This document shows, piece after piece, positions 1 through 10,167 of a DNA stretch of 64,000 nt (the stretch's first letter is position 1; each line of letters begins with the position of its first letter). The stretch is from assembly GCF_902806685.2 (NCBI RefSeq), contig NC_048563.1, forward strand, positions 1,488,001 through 1,552,000, read 5' to 3'. Origin of the DNA: Maniola hyperantus (lineage: Eukaryota > Arthropoda > Insecta > Lepidoptera > Nymphalidae). The position numbers and the translations under genes were made by a program. Below the pieces are notes generated by a model. The model did not search any database. It was not told the origin of the DNA and worked only from the letters and a program-made list of their open reading frames with translations.

Positions 1-241
1 GCATGTGACTGACTGACTAGAGCAATGCTCACATTGTAAGCTGTTACACTACACTCAAACGACACAGGTGGCACACTTATGCCTGTCCCAGACGCTTGAG
101 ATAAACAGCAAGCGTGTGGACGGGTGTTTGTATATGCTTGCCAATGCTTTGGTTCTGATTGGCAGGCAAGCCATCTGTGGTGTTTGCCGATGCTTTACAT
201 TCTGTTACATATAACAACAAAGTGCATCAAACATTCCTCAC

Positions 242-1351
242 CACTTCATGTCTGTCAAGCAGCTCCATCATCAGGGAGCACGCTCTCAAGCTCTTGTCTC
301 TGAATGTGCTAAAGTTCACCAGTCTCTGGGCACATTGCACACAAAGCGTCGGTTTGAGCTTTCCTTGACCACACAACTGCAACAAACACAACTAATTCAT
401 ATACAGTTCCACATAAGAGTGGCCGTGCACTGGTCTACTGCTCGAGCAGTTGACACCGCTCTTAGACTGCACACTGACTTAAGAATGATATACAACTTAC
501 AGAATGTCCCACTAAATGTTCATATGCTTCTTCCAACTTGTATTTACTCATCAGAACCAGCTTGCTGCGAGTGTCCAGGCATATCATGCAGACCTGTGCA
601 AAGTGTTATAAGTATAATCATTCCAACCTTCCATTGTGAACTTGAAGTGCGAACCGTATGTACTAAGGTTAGTTTTAATAGGTACCAATATCACTATGCC
701 TTGAAGCTTGAAATGAAAGCTACGAGCATTATGTAGGACTTACCAGCACTGGTGAAGGGACAGCACCAGCTCGAATCTGCCTTGAGCCACTTTCTATTTC
801 ATACATATCATCATTTAGAAAATGCTGCGAGCAGACCACAGCACGCTCAGGCAGGGGAGTGTGTTGTTTGCCGAGGGCTCTGAGCCAAGCAGCATGGAGA
901 TGCACTTCTCTGGGGAACCTGGAAATTGCACCCTGGACTTTTTAACAAAAGGTAAATAGCTCTGCCCGGAGTACAGCTCTAGAGTTGGATACAGACTCGC
1001 TCGGTTTGTGGACGTGCAGTTGGGAGCTGTGCTCCGATCAGCCTGGGTTGGCGGGAGGCAGGGCAATAAGGTGGCTCGGGTCAGTGACCTCCCTACCGAC
1101 AAAGCACGGCCGCAAGCGTCTAGGTTATAGTATCATTATCATCATCAACCGATAGACGTCCACTGCTCGACAGAGTCTGTAGGGACTTCTACACGCCACG
1201 GTCTTGCGCCGCGACTCGTCTGATGTCGTCCACCGAACTATTATAGGTTATAGTATACAAAGTTTAAATGAAATACTCACTCGTGAAATGTAATCTCTGA
1301 TTCGGAGACGACCTCCGCAGTCGTTTTGCAGAACGGCACACAGCACCGCAT
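242..1351 (-). CDS. Gene A (partial): THAP and ZAD exons of a zinc-finger protein
   Basis: Only the first four coding exons lie in the window: exon 1 1351-1281, exon 2 918-744, exon 3 593-501, exon 4 376-242. Together they encode 158 residues. Exon 1 starts MRCCVPFCKTT; an in-frame TAA lies three codons upstream, so this ATG is the first possible start. Exons 1-2 form a THAP domain (C3, C8, F25-P26, W35, C53-x2-H56, ending AGAVPS). Exons 3-4 form a ZAD domain with Cys pairs CMIC (84-87) and CVQC (125-128). All donors are GT (gtgagt, gtaagt, gtaagt, gtgagg) and all acceptors are AG. Intron 1 lacks 36 bases close to its 3' end that B, C, E and H keep. Exons 5-7 must lie just left of the window, because intron 4 (241-1) runs off the edge. 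Confidence 0.85.
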
Positions 1352-2314
1352 TTCTAAGATTTATTAAATTAGAATTTTCAGGCTTCCAGTTTAATTTCAT
1401 AGTACAATTAATCTATGAGTACAACAAAGATTAGTTTTTATTTTAGCCACAGATCACTATAATCTGTAAACTATTTTTGGAAACCAAAGAGAATATAACA
1501 TAGAGATAGTAGAAAACCTCAGAGACTCCACAGATCACTATATACTAGGAGACTCAGAGTACATGAGCAAAGCAAAACCCAGAAAACGGCTGCTGTCAAA
1601 TATAAAGTGACGACGGGTAACATTAGAAATGTGTTAAACATTGTTATTTGTAAATCTAATCTCTACGACTACGATTAATGCACAAAATAATGGCTAATTA
1701 GGTTTAATTATAATAGTATTTTTTTGGCAACCTTCGGGAGCGGAACCCCGATAACGTATCACATCATACCCTCTATATTAATTTACAAGAGGACATACGA
1801 TCAAATTTTTGCCGCGACTTTACTGAATTATTATTGAAATCCTTCTATTTATAATTAAGTTTTTAATACTTTATGGCGTAGTCCCTCTACTAAATACTGT
1901 AGTACATCAGCTTCCCTTTGAAACCACAAGTTATGGTGCAGAGAAATTATTATCATCAAACTTCACCTGCCAAGATTTACGGGCACCATCGCTAAGTAAA
2001 TTTATTACTTCTAATCGCTTAAATTCCGTTTAGCATAATTTGTATTGAAAATTGGACTTTATACTAATGCAACAGAATTTAATTTTGCAGGGAAATAAAC
2101 CTCAAAAAAAATGAGTCAGTGAAACAGCAATGTCAAACCAACCAATTTCATATGAGTTTGGTGGCTAGGTACCTTTCTTTCAGTGTCGAGCAGTGACTTG
2201 ACAAATCATAAATCATCCCGCTGGTCAGTATGCACCTTTAGAATGTATCTTTAGCAAATAAAAGACGGGTTTTATCAATAAAAGGCGGAATACAATAGAA
2301 ACTTATCATAATTT

Positions 2315-2629
2315 CATATCAGGAATTCAGTTCATATGGCATTAAGTGAATTGCCATAGTAATTTACTTGATGCCATGTGAACTGCTTACCTACATTTGT
2401 TTATTAGTTTAGAGTTTATTTATTTATATTATTTATATTATTATTATTTTTTAATTAAGTAACTTTTTTTTAGTAGTAAAATTACCTGACACATTCGCAT
2501 GCGGTGATTACTTTTAATTAGCTCGTCATATTGTCTTAAAACTTTTGTATTGTTAAATTTGTATTTGATGTATATGATTAGCTGTTAGTGATCCAAATAA
2601 ATGAAAAAAAAAAAAAAAAAAAAAAAAAA
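2315..2629 (+). mobile_element. Poly(A)-tailed retroposon insertion
   Basis: This block is absent from the matching place in the B-C spacer, which reads straight through the target near 9001-9010. It ends with an AATAAA-like signal and a run of more than 20 A, as expected of a retrotransposed RNA. The only other copy in the array is at 37025-37336, in the same position between F and G. Source family not recognised. Confidence 0.75.
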
Positions 2630-2673
2630 TTATTGGTAAGTAGGTACATAATACAACAAATTCATTCATCACA

Positions 2674-2892
2674 CTAATATTATAAAGCCGAAAGTTTGTG
2701 TTTATGTTAGTTACTCTATCACGCAAAAACTATTGGACGGATTTGGGTGAAATTTTGAAATATAGACCTGACTTAACACATAGGCTACTTTATATGTGTT
2801 TTAAAATGAAACAATTCCCACTGTTTGGTTTCTTAATGAAAACCAATATACACATAAACCTATAATGACGAAGTCGCGGATATCATCTAGTT
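2674..2892 (+). mobile_element. CTAGT-ended dispersed element (Helitron-like), unit copies
   Basis: It starts with ACTAATATTATAAAGCCGAA and ends with a GACGAAGTCGCGG stretch followed by ATCTAGTTA, the type of 3' end seen in lepidopteran Helitron-like repeats. Related copies occupy the same place in other spacers (about 9046-9292, 16026-16250, 23394-23620, 30307-30513, 37378-37602, 43954-44178), so insertion came before the amplification. No coding capacity. The Helitron assignment is from memory of the family and is tentative. Confidence 0.5.
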
Positions 2893-3230
2893 ATACTACT
2901 TAAACTACTATACTTTTACTTAAATACCTAGTATACTTAAACTTGTAAACTGATTTACTCTATTTTTATTTTTTTGTGATTTTACTGATATGACACATTC
3001 AAAAAGTGTACTATGCATGTAGGACTTACTTTGAATAAAATATTTGAATTGAATTGAATTTTAATTTGAGTTGCATATTTTGAATTGAACAACGAAGTAA
3101 TCCTTCAACGGTTCCATTTTTCCTTTTTAGGTACGGAACACCAAAAACTAAAGATTTAATTAGTTACTAAGGTACTCATTAATTTAGTAGGTGAACAATA
3201 TTGTCGAGACTTGAGTAAGCTAGGTTAACA

Positions 3231-3395
3231 TTGTGGCTAATTCCATTGTACACAACCTCTAAACTAAACTAAAATGGCTCGTCTAAGTCTATTGCTATCC
3301 CTTTCATAATGTTGCTTGCGAAAAAGGATGGCACTAAATTTAGACCTGTTAATTTAGTTTAGTTTAGAGATTGTGTACAAGAGAATCGGCCCCAA
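3231..3395. mobile_element. Foldback MITE, family 1 (spacer A-B)
   Basis: About 165 bp with long inverted arms: TTGTACACAACCTCTAAACT on the left and its near-complement AGTTTAGAGATTGTGTACAA on the right, with outer ends GTGGCTAATTC and GAATCGGCCCC. The same element recurs in most spacers. Confidence 0.75.
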
Positions 3396-3482
3396 TAACA
3401 TTAGTTAGTTAGTAGCCTTGGTTTCCTTCAGTCCACTCTACAAGCTGCCGCTTACGTAACTCGCTACGACTCATATGCGATA

Positions 3483-3488
3483 TTTATT
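3483..3488 (-). promoter_or_regulatory. Probable poly(A) signal AATAAA of gene B
   Basis: A minus-strand AATAAA lies about 310 bases past the stop codon of gene B, in a block conserved between units. Matching signals are at 9873-9878 (C), 17002-17007 (D), 31262-31267 (F), 38191-38196 (G) and 44930-44935 (H). The block is deleted next to gene E. Use of the site is inferred. Confidence 0.5.
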
Positions 3489-3796
3489 TGTTCACACAAA
3501 CTCACACTGTGGCTTTTCTCTTGTAAGTCTTTTGAGTGTTCATGTACAGTCAAAGGCCAAAACTCGTTTAGCACCTCGATCAGATTCACTTGCACTGCAC
3601 GGCACGGTTGTGCGCACATCTGAGTGTTTGTGTGGCGTGTTTATAGAAAAGGGTCATAAGTGCGAATGGTTTTTGATGCAATAGATTTTCGGTATTGCTA
3701 CTTGAATTCTAAAGCCCGCTGTACAGGAAGCCTCAGAGTGAACTAGCAGTTTAGCGACAGGTGTCGTCGCATAACTAACAAGCGACAGCTTGGTAC

Positions 3797-6700
3797 TTAG
3801 CCCGTGTGAGTCTTCATGTGCCTCACTAAATTAATATTTTGTGTACATTGATAATTGCACAACTTACAAACAAAAGGTTTTTCGCCAGTGTGAGTTCTCA
3901 TGTGCTTCACTAAACTACCACTTTTTGAACATTTGTATTTACATAACTTACAAACAAATGGTTTTTCGCCAGTGTGAGTCCTCATGTGACTCACTAAACT
4001 ACCGTTCACTGTACATTTATAATTGCATAACTTACAAACAAAAGGTTTTTCGCCTGAGTGAGTCCTCATGTGAATCACTAAATGACTATTAACTGTACAT
4101 TTATAATTGCACAACTTACAAACAAAAGGTTTTTCGCCAGTGTGAGTCCTCATGTGACTCACTAAACTACCGTTCATTGTACATTTATAATTGCATAACT
4201 TACAAACAAAAGGTTTTTCGCCAGTGTGAGTCCTCATGTGCGTCAGTAAATTACTGTTTACTGTAAATTTATAATTGCACAACTTACAAACAAAAGGTTT
4301 TTCGCCAGTGTGAGTCCTCATGTGCTTCACTAAACTACCACTTTCTGAACATTTGTATTTACATAACTTACATGCGAAAGGTTTTTCGCCTGAGTGAGTC
4401 CTCATATGCTTCACTAAACTACTGTTTACTGTACATTTATATTTACATAACTTACAAGCGAAAGGTTTTTCGCCAGTGTGAGTTCTCATGTGCTTCAATA
4501 AACTACCACTTTCTGAACATTTGTATTTACATAACTTACAAACAAAAGGTTTTTCGCCTGAGTGAGTCCTCATGTGCTTCACTAAACTACTGTTTACTGT
4601 ACATTTATATTTACATAACTTACAAGCGAAAGGTTTTTCGCCAGTGTGAGTCCTCCTGGGGCTCGATGACGTACTACTTTGACCAAATTTGCGCTCTCTC
4701 AACTTACATGAGAAAGTGTTTGCGTAAGTGTGCGCCCTAATGTGGGTAACTAAGGAACTTTTCCGTTGAAATATCTTTTGGCAAACGTCACAGATATACT
4801 GTATCTGGTCAGTATAGTTTCCTAACTGTGTATCGGATATATCCTGGGAATTGTGTTTGTTTTGCCTCGTTATTCGAGAATTGATATTATCACTTATTTT
4901 TGCCAACGATTCCTTCAGTTTTAGTACTGAGTCCTGGGATTTCCTTGAATATTCAAAAATGTTTGTATTATTTTCGAAAGACAATATGTCCAACTCGTCG
5001 TCTGCATCAGTTGGATGCTCTTCGTTTCCGTGATCGGTCGCGAGTACCGAAGGAGCGACTGAAACACAACAACAGTCCCAACTTAACTCACACTTCGATA
5101 CTAATCTACGAATAACAATATCTAAGGAAATTAAATCAAACTCAAAAATGGTACTACCACAACGGGGTAGAAAAAAAGGTACATCGACCTTAAGAAAGAG
5201 ATAGCGGTTTTGTAGAGCATTGTCCTGTCGTTGAGACCGACAAAACGTTACATATGTATGAGTGACAGAGACAACGCTCTACAAAGCCGAAACCTCATTC
5301 TTTACGTCGATGCATATTATTTTTCGCTGTGTACTGTACACCTTGAAGACGTTTTTTTAAAAATAGATAAATGCTGGAGCCAGCTGGGTTCACTTTGATC
5401 CAGCATAAATCCAGCTGGATTACATATGGCGCTGGATTGCAATCCCAATATAGGAGCATAAACATGTGTAAAGTTAGTCTTACCCAAAGCTTGATCGCAG
5501 ACTTCCGACGACTCCGGCTTGCAAATAATGTGCCTGAAAGGATATAATGTAATGTTATATTTATATCACACGTGCGTAAAGCAGCAAATTAAAGAATATG
5601 AAATAAAAGTTAACTAAATAACATGAAGTGAGTTACGACAGACCCTACGACAATATACACAGTAGGTTTACATAATTTTAACCTCTATTTTATTTGCTCT
5701 TTCTTTTGACTCGACTCCTAGAAGAGCTACACAAAAAGAGTTGTGTAATACTACCTGATAAATACATTGTAATTACTACCTGGTTTAATACTGTATTCTA
5801 AATAATAATATGTAATTGTAATTTGTGAATTTAAAAAAAGTTATAATAATAATTAATTATTTACTCAAATTTAACGCACAATTTAAATTCCAGATAGTTC
5901 TGACTCAAACGAATTCCGATCTATATTATAAATGTGAAAGTGTTTGTTTGTTGGTTTATTGATTTGTCCTTTAATCACGTCTCAATGGAGCAACGGATAG
6001 ACGAGATTTTTTGCCTGGCTATAGTTAAAGACCTGGAGAGTGACTTAACTTCTTTCGATTTCGGAAAATCAGAGTTAGAAACCTAAATCCACGCGGACCA
6101 AGTTGCGGGCATCAGCTAGTAGTTGTTAACAAATAAGTCTACCTTTACACCACAATCTCTTCAGTGAACACTTCTACCATAGGAGATATTATCATGTTCA
6201 CGAAACATGGATAAAGTGTCTTAACGATGGGATACTTGTAGTAGTATGGAAGATAAAGTCAGTTAACTACAAATAATACACTTTGCATGAGCTTGTCACA
6301 TATGGTACGTACGCGGCGGGAGCCTGTGTTTCGGTCGCTCGTTCGGCCGCGGCTGGCTCGTCTTCATCATCTTCACGGTCTTCAACTTCCCGTTTCACTG
6401 CAACTGCTTCATCAGTTGCGGCAGTCGCGTCTAGTTCTGTCCGTCCGTCCGCGTCGGAGTGTGCTATGTACACATCACAGTAGTCAGGCTCTGACACTGC
6501 CGAGACAATATCAGACTGCAATTGGTATTTCACACGGCTTATCAGTTTGACATGTCGTATTGTTATCTGAAACAAGTTCATGCCTTTAGACAAATTTAAG
6601 TAGTATATATAAGTAACATTCGCAACGAGCGTGTCCATTGCGGCGCCACTATAAGCATGTGACTGACTGACTAGAGGAATGCTCACATTGTAAGCTGTTA

Positions 6701-8041
6701 CACTACACTCAAACGACACAGGTGGCACACTTATGCCTGTCCCAGACGCTTGAGATAAACAGCAAGCGTGTGGACGGGTGTTTGTATATGCTTGCCAATG
6801 CTTTGGTTCTGATTGGCAGGCAAGCCATCTGTGGTGTTTGCCGATGCTTTACATTCTGTTACATATAACAACAAAGTGCATCAAACATTCCTCACCACTT
6901 CATGTCTGTCAAGCAGCTCCATCATCAGGGAGCACGCTCTCAAGCTCTTGTCTCTGAATGTGCTAAAGTTCACCAGTCTCTGGGCACATTGCACACAAAG
7001 CGTCGGTTTGAGCTTTCCTTGACCACACAACTGCAACAAACACAACTAATTCATATACAGTTCCACATAAGAGTGGCCATGCACTGGTCTACTGCTCGAG
7101 CAGTTGACACCGCTCTTAGACTGCACACTGACTTAAGAATGATATACAACTTACAGAATGTCCCACTAAATGTTCATATGCTTCTTCCAACTTGTATTTA
7201 CTCATCAGAACCAGCTTGCTGCGAGTGTCCAGGCATATCATGCAGACCTGTGCAAAGTGTTATAAGTATAATCATTCCAACCTTCCATTGTGAACTTGAA
7301 GTGCGAACCGTATGTACTAAGGTTAGTTTTAATAGGTACCAATATCACTATGCCTTGAAGCTTGAAATGAAAGCTATGAGCATTATGTAGGACTTACCAG
7401 CACTGGTGAAGGGACAGCACCAGCTCGAATCCGCCTTGAGCCACTTTCTATTTCATACATATCATCATTTAGAAAATGCTGAGAGCAGACCACAGCACGC
7501 TCAGGCAGGGGAGTGTGTTGTTTGCCGAGGGCTCTGAGCCAAGCAGCATGGAGATGCACTTCTCTGGGGAACCTGGAAATTACACCCTGGACTTTAGCAT
7601 GGAGCAACCGTGACGCGTGACTCATAATAATTTAACAAAAGGTAAATAGCTCTGCCCGGAGTACAGCTCTAGAGTTGGATACAGACTCGCTCGGTTTGTG
7701 GACGTGCAGTTGGGAGCTGTGCTCCGATCAGCCTGGGTTGGCGGGAGGCAGGGCAATAAGGTGGCTCGGGTCAGTGACCTCCCTACCGACAAAGCACGGC
7801 CGCAAGCGTCTAGGTTATAGTATCATTATCATCATCAACCGATAGACGTCCACTGCTCGACAGAGTCTGTAGGGACTTCTACACGCCACGGTCTTGCGCC
7901 GCGACTCGTCTGATGTCGTCCACCGAACTATTATAGGTTATAGTATACAAAGTTTAAATGAAACACTCACTCGTGAAATGTAATCTCTGATTCGGAGACG
8001 ACCTCCGCAGTCGTTTTGCAGAACGGCACACAGCACCGCAT
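3797..8041 (-). CDS. Gene B: THAP-ZAD-C2H2 zinc-finger protein, 679 aa
   Basis: Seven exons: 8041-7971, 7572-7398, 7247-7155, 7030-6896, 6566-6313, 5533-5484, 5058-3797. Exon lengths of 71, 175, 93, 135, 254, 50 and 1262 sum to 680 codons with the stop, and every junction keeps the frame. Domains: THAP 1-82; ZAD 83-158 (CMIC and CVQC); acidic linker with VKRE at 215-218; a first C2H2 finger from residue 349; a degenerate finger that has lost its second Cys (CKLR); then ten fingers from about residue 405, joined by TGEKPF linkers. Most fingers follow the plan CKLCKYKC...LVKHMRTH. This points to a nuclear DNA-binding regulator; ZAD usually mediates dimerisation and THAP is a second zinc-dependent DNA-binding fold. 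The last helix is TQNINLVR, as in G and H. No break is seen. Targets cannot be told from sequence alone. Confidence 0.88.
5921..6120 (+). mobile_element. CTAGT-ended dispersed element in intron 5 of gene B
   Basis: It begins near CTATATTATAAATGTGAAAG and ends GCGGGCATCAGCTAGT, matching the fuller copy at 55067-55292. Counterparts lie in intron 5 of the other units (for example 12980-13178, 34014-34171, 40714-40871, 47955-48112). The E copy is fused by a deletion almost directly to exon 5 (about 27420). Confidence 0.55.
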
Positions 8042-10167
8042 TTCTAAGATTTATTAAATTAGAATTTTCAGGCTTCCAGTTTAATTTCATAGTACAATTA
8101 ATCTATGAGTACAACAAAGATTAGTTTTTATTTTAGCCACAGATCACTATAATCTGTAAACTATTTTTGGAAACCAAAGAGAATATAACATAGAGATAGT
8201 AGAAAACCTCAGAGACTCCACAGATCACTATATACTAGGAGACTCAGAGTACATGAGCAAAGCAAAACCCAGAAAACGGCTGCTGTCAAATATAAAGTGA
8301 CGACGGGTAACATTAGATATGTGTTAAACATTGTTATTTGTAAATCTAATCTCTACGACTACGATTAATGCACAAAATAATGGCTAATTAGGTTTAATTA
8401 TAATAGTATTTTTTTGGCAACCTTCGGGAGCGGAACCCCGATAACGTATCACATCATACCCTCTATATTAATTTACAAGAGGACATACGATCAAATTTTT
8501 GCCGCGACTTTACTGAATTATTATTGAAATCCTTCTATTTATAATTAAGTTTTTAATACTTTATGGCGTAGTCCCTCTACTAAATACTGTAGTACATCAG
8601 CTTCCCTTTGAAACCACAAGTTATGGTGCAGAGAAATTATTATCATCAAACTTCACCTGCCAAGATTTACGGGCACCATCGCTAAGTAAATTTATTACTT
8701 CTAATCGCTTAAATTCCGTTTAGCATAATTTGTATTGAAAATTGGACTTTATACTAATGCAACAGAATTTAATTTTGCAGGGAAATAAACCTCAAAAAAA
8801 ATGAGTCAGTGAAACAGCAATGTCAAACCAACCAATTTCATATGAGTTTGGTGGCTAGGTACCTTTCTTTCAGTGTCGAGCAGTGACTTGACAAATCATA
8901 AATCATCCCGCTGGTCAGTATGCACCTTTAGAATGTATCTTTAGCAAATAAAAGACGGGTTTTATCAATAAAAGGCGGAATACAATAGAAACTTATCATA
9001 ATTTATTGGTAAGTAGGTACATAATACAACAAATTCATTCATCACACTAATATTATAAAGCCGAAAGTTTGTGTTTATGTTAGTTACTCTATCACGCAAT
9101 AACAGCTATTGGACGGATTTGGGTGAAATTTTGAAATATAGACCTGACTTAACACATAGGCTACTTTTTATGTGTTTTAAAATGAAACAATTCCCACTGT
9201 TTATAATTGTTTGATTGTGTTTCTGTTTGTTCTTAATGAAAACCTATATACCTATAAACCTATAATGACGAAGTCGCAGATATCATCTAGTTATACTACT
9301 TAAACTACTATACTTTAACTTAAATACCTACTATACTTAAACTTGTAAAATGATTTACTCTATTTTTATTTTTTTGTGATTTTACTGATATAAGACATTC
9401 AAAAAGTGTACTATGCATGTAGGACTTACTTTGAATAAAATATTTGAATTGAATTGAATTTTAATTTGAGTTGCATATTTTGAATTGAACAACTAAGTAA
9501 TCCTTCAACGGTTCCATTTTTCCTTTTTAGGTACGGAACACCAAAAACTAAAGATTTAATTAGTTACTAAGGTACTCATTAATTTAGTAGGTGAACAATA
9601 TTGTCGAGGCTTGAGTAAGCTAGGGTATTAACATTTTCGCTAGCTAGCTAGGTTAACAACAACGAGTTTCTTGCTGGTTCTTCTCGGTAGGAAAGGCATT
9701 CCGAACCAGTGGTAGATGCATCCGACTATTCGAAAGTACTTGTAAAAGTCTATTCGAATAAAAAAGATTTTTTATTTATTTTATTTAACATTAGTCAGTT
9801 AGTAGCCTTGGTTCCCTTCAGTCCACTCTACAAGCTGCCGCTTACGTAACTCGCTACGACTCATATGCGATATTTATTTGTTCACACAAACTCACACTGC
9901 GGCTCCGGCTTCATGTACAGTCAAAGGACAAAACTCGTTTAGCACCTTGATCAGATTCACTTCCACTGCACGGCACGGTTGTGCGCACATCTGAGTGTTT
10001 GTGTGGCGTGTTTATAGAAAAGGGTCATAAGTGCGAATGGTTTTTTATGCAATAGTTTTGTGGAATTGCTACTTGAATTCTAAAACCGACTGTACAAGAA
10101 GCCTCAGCGTGAACTAGCAGTTTAGCGACAGGTGTCTTTGCATAACTAACAAGCGACAGCTTGGTAC
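8042..10167. other. Intergenic DNA between genes B and C
   Basis: No gene is supported. It is the same spacer as 1352-3796 but without the poly(A) retroposon and without the family-1 MITE. Instead a LINE 3' end lies at about 9655-9787. The block with the minus-strand AATAAA (9873-9878) is kept. Confidence 0.7.
9655..9787 (+). mobile_element. LINE 3' terminal fragment in spacer B-C
   Basis: The stretch carrying GAGTTTCTTGCTGGTTCTTC and CGAACCAGTGGTAGAT, followed by an A/T-rich tail, matches the 3' untranslated end of the LINE fragment at 62830-63040. It occurs only in this spacer, so the insertion is later than the amplification. It is a 5'-truncated, non-coding remnant. Confidence 0.7.

Larger units (their letters stand above)
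1352..3796. other. Intergenic DNA between genes A and B
   Basis: No coding region is supported here. It holds the 5' flank of gene A, a poly(A)-tailed retroposon (2315-2629), a CTAGT-ended dispersed repeat (2674-2892), a TTGAA-rich stretch near 3047-3060, a foldback MITE (3231-3395) and the 3' flank of gene B with a minus-strand AATAAA (3483-3488). The other inter-unit spacers have the same plan. Confidence 0.75.

Noticed and set aside
248..736. Plus-strand frame of 162 codons recurring in several units (for example 6902-7390, 34958-35446)
   Set aside because: It lies opposite the minus-strand ZAD exons 3 and 4 and intron sequence. The minus strand has matching splice sites and Cys pairs; the plus strand shows no family.
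815..1102. Minus-strand frame of 95 codons (also 21264-21551, 35525-35812, 42222-42509)
   Set aside because: It reads intron 1 and THAP exon 2 in the wrong frame. It appears only in copies with the 36-base intron deletion. The correct frame gives the THAP domain after the acceptor at 919-920.
3797..5058. Possible CRISPR-like or satellite array (84-bp direct repeats)
   Set aside because: The repeats are contiguous, coding and translate to zinc fingers with TGEKPF linkers. There are no spacers and the genome is eukaryotic.
6283..6483. Plus-strand Ser/Ala-rich frame opposite the acidic linker
   Set aside because: It is the complement of GAT/GAA-rich exon 5 codons; recurs only because the exon recurs.
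7383..7625. Start codon at 7625 (MSHASRLLHAK) for the THAP exon
   Set aside because: That ATG lies in intron 1 and is missing from A, D, F and G. The true first exon, with the essential Cys pair, is at 8041-7971 and splices in frame at 7572.
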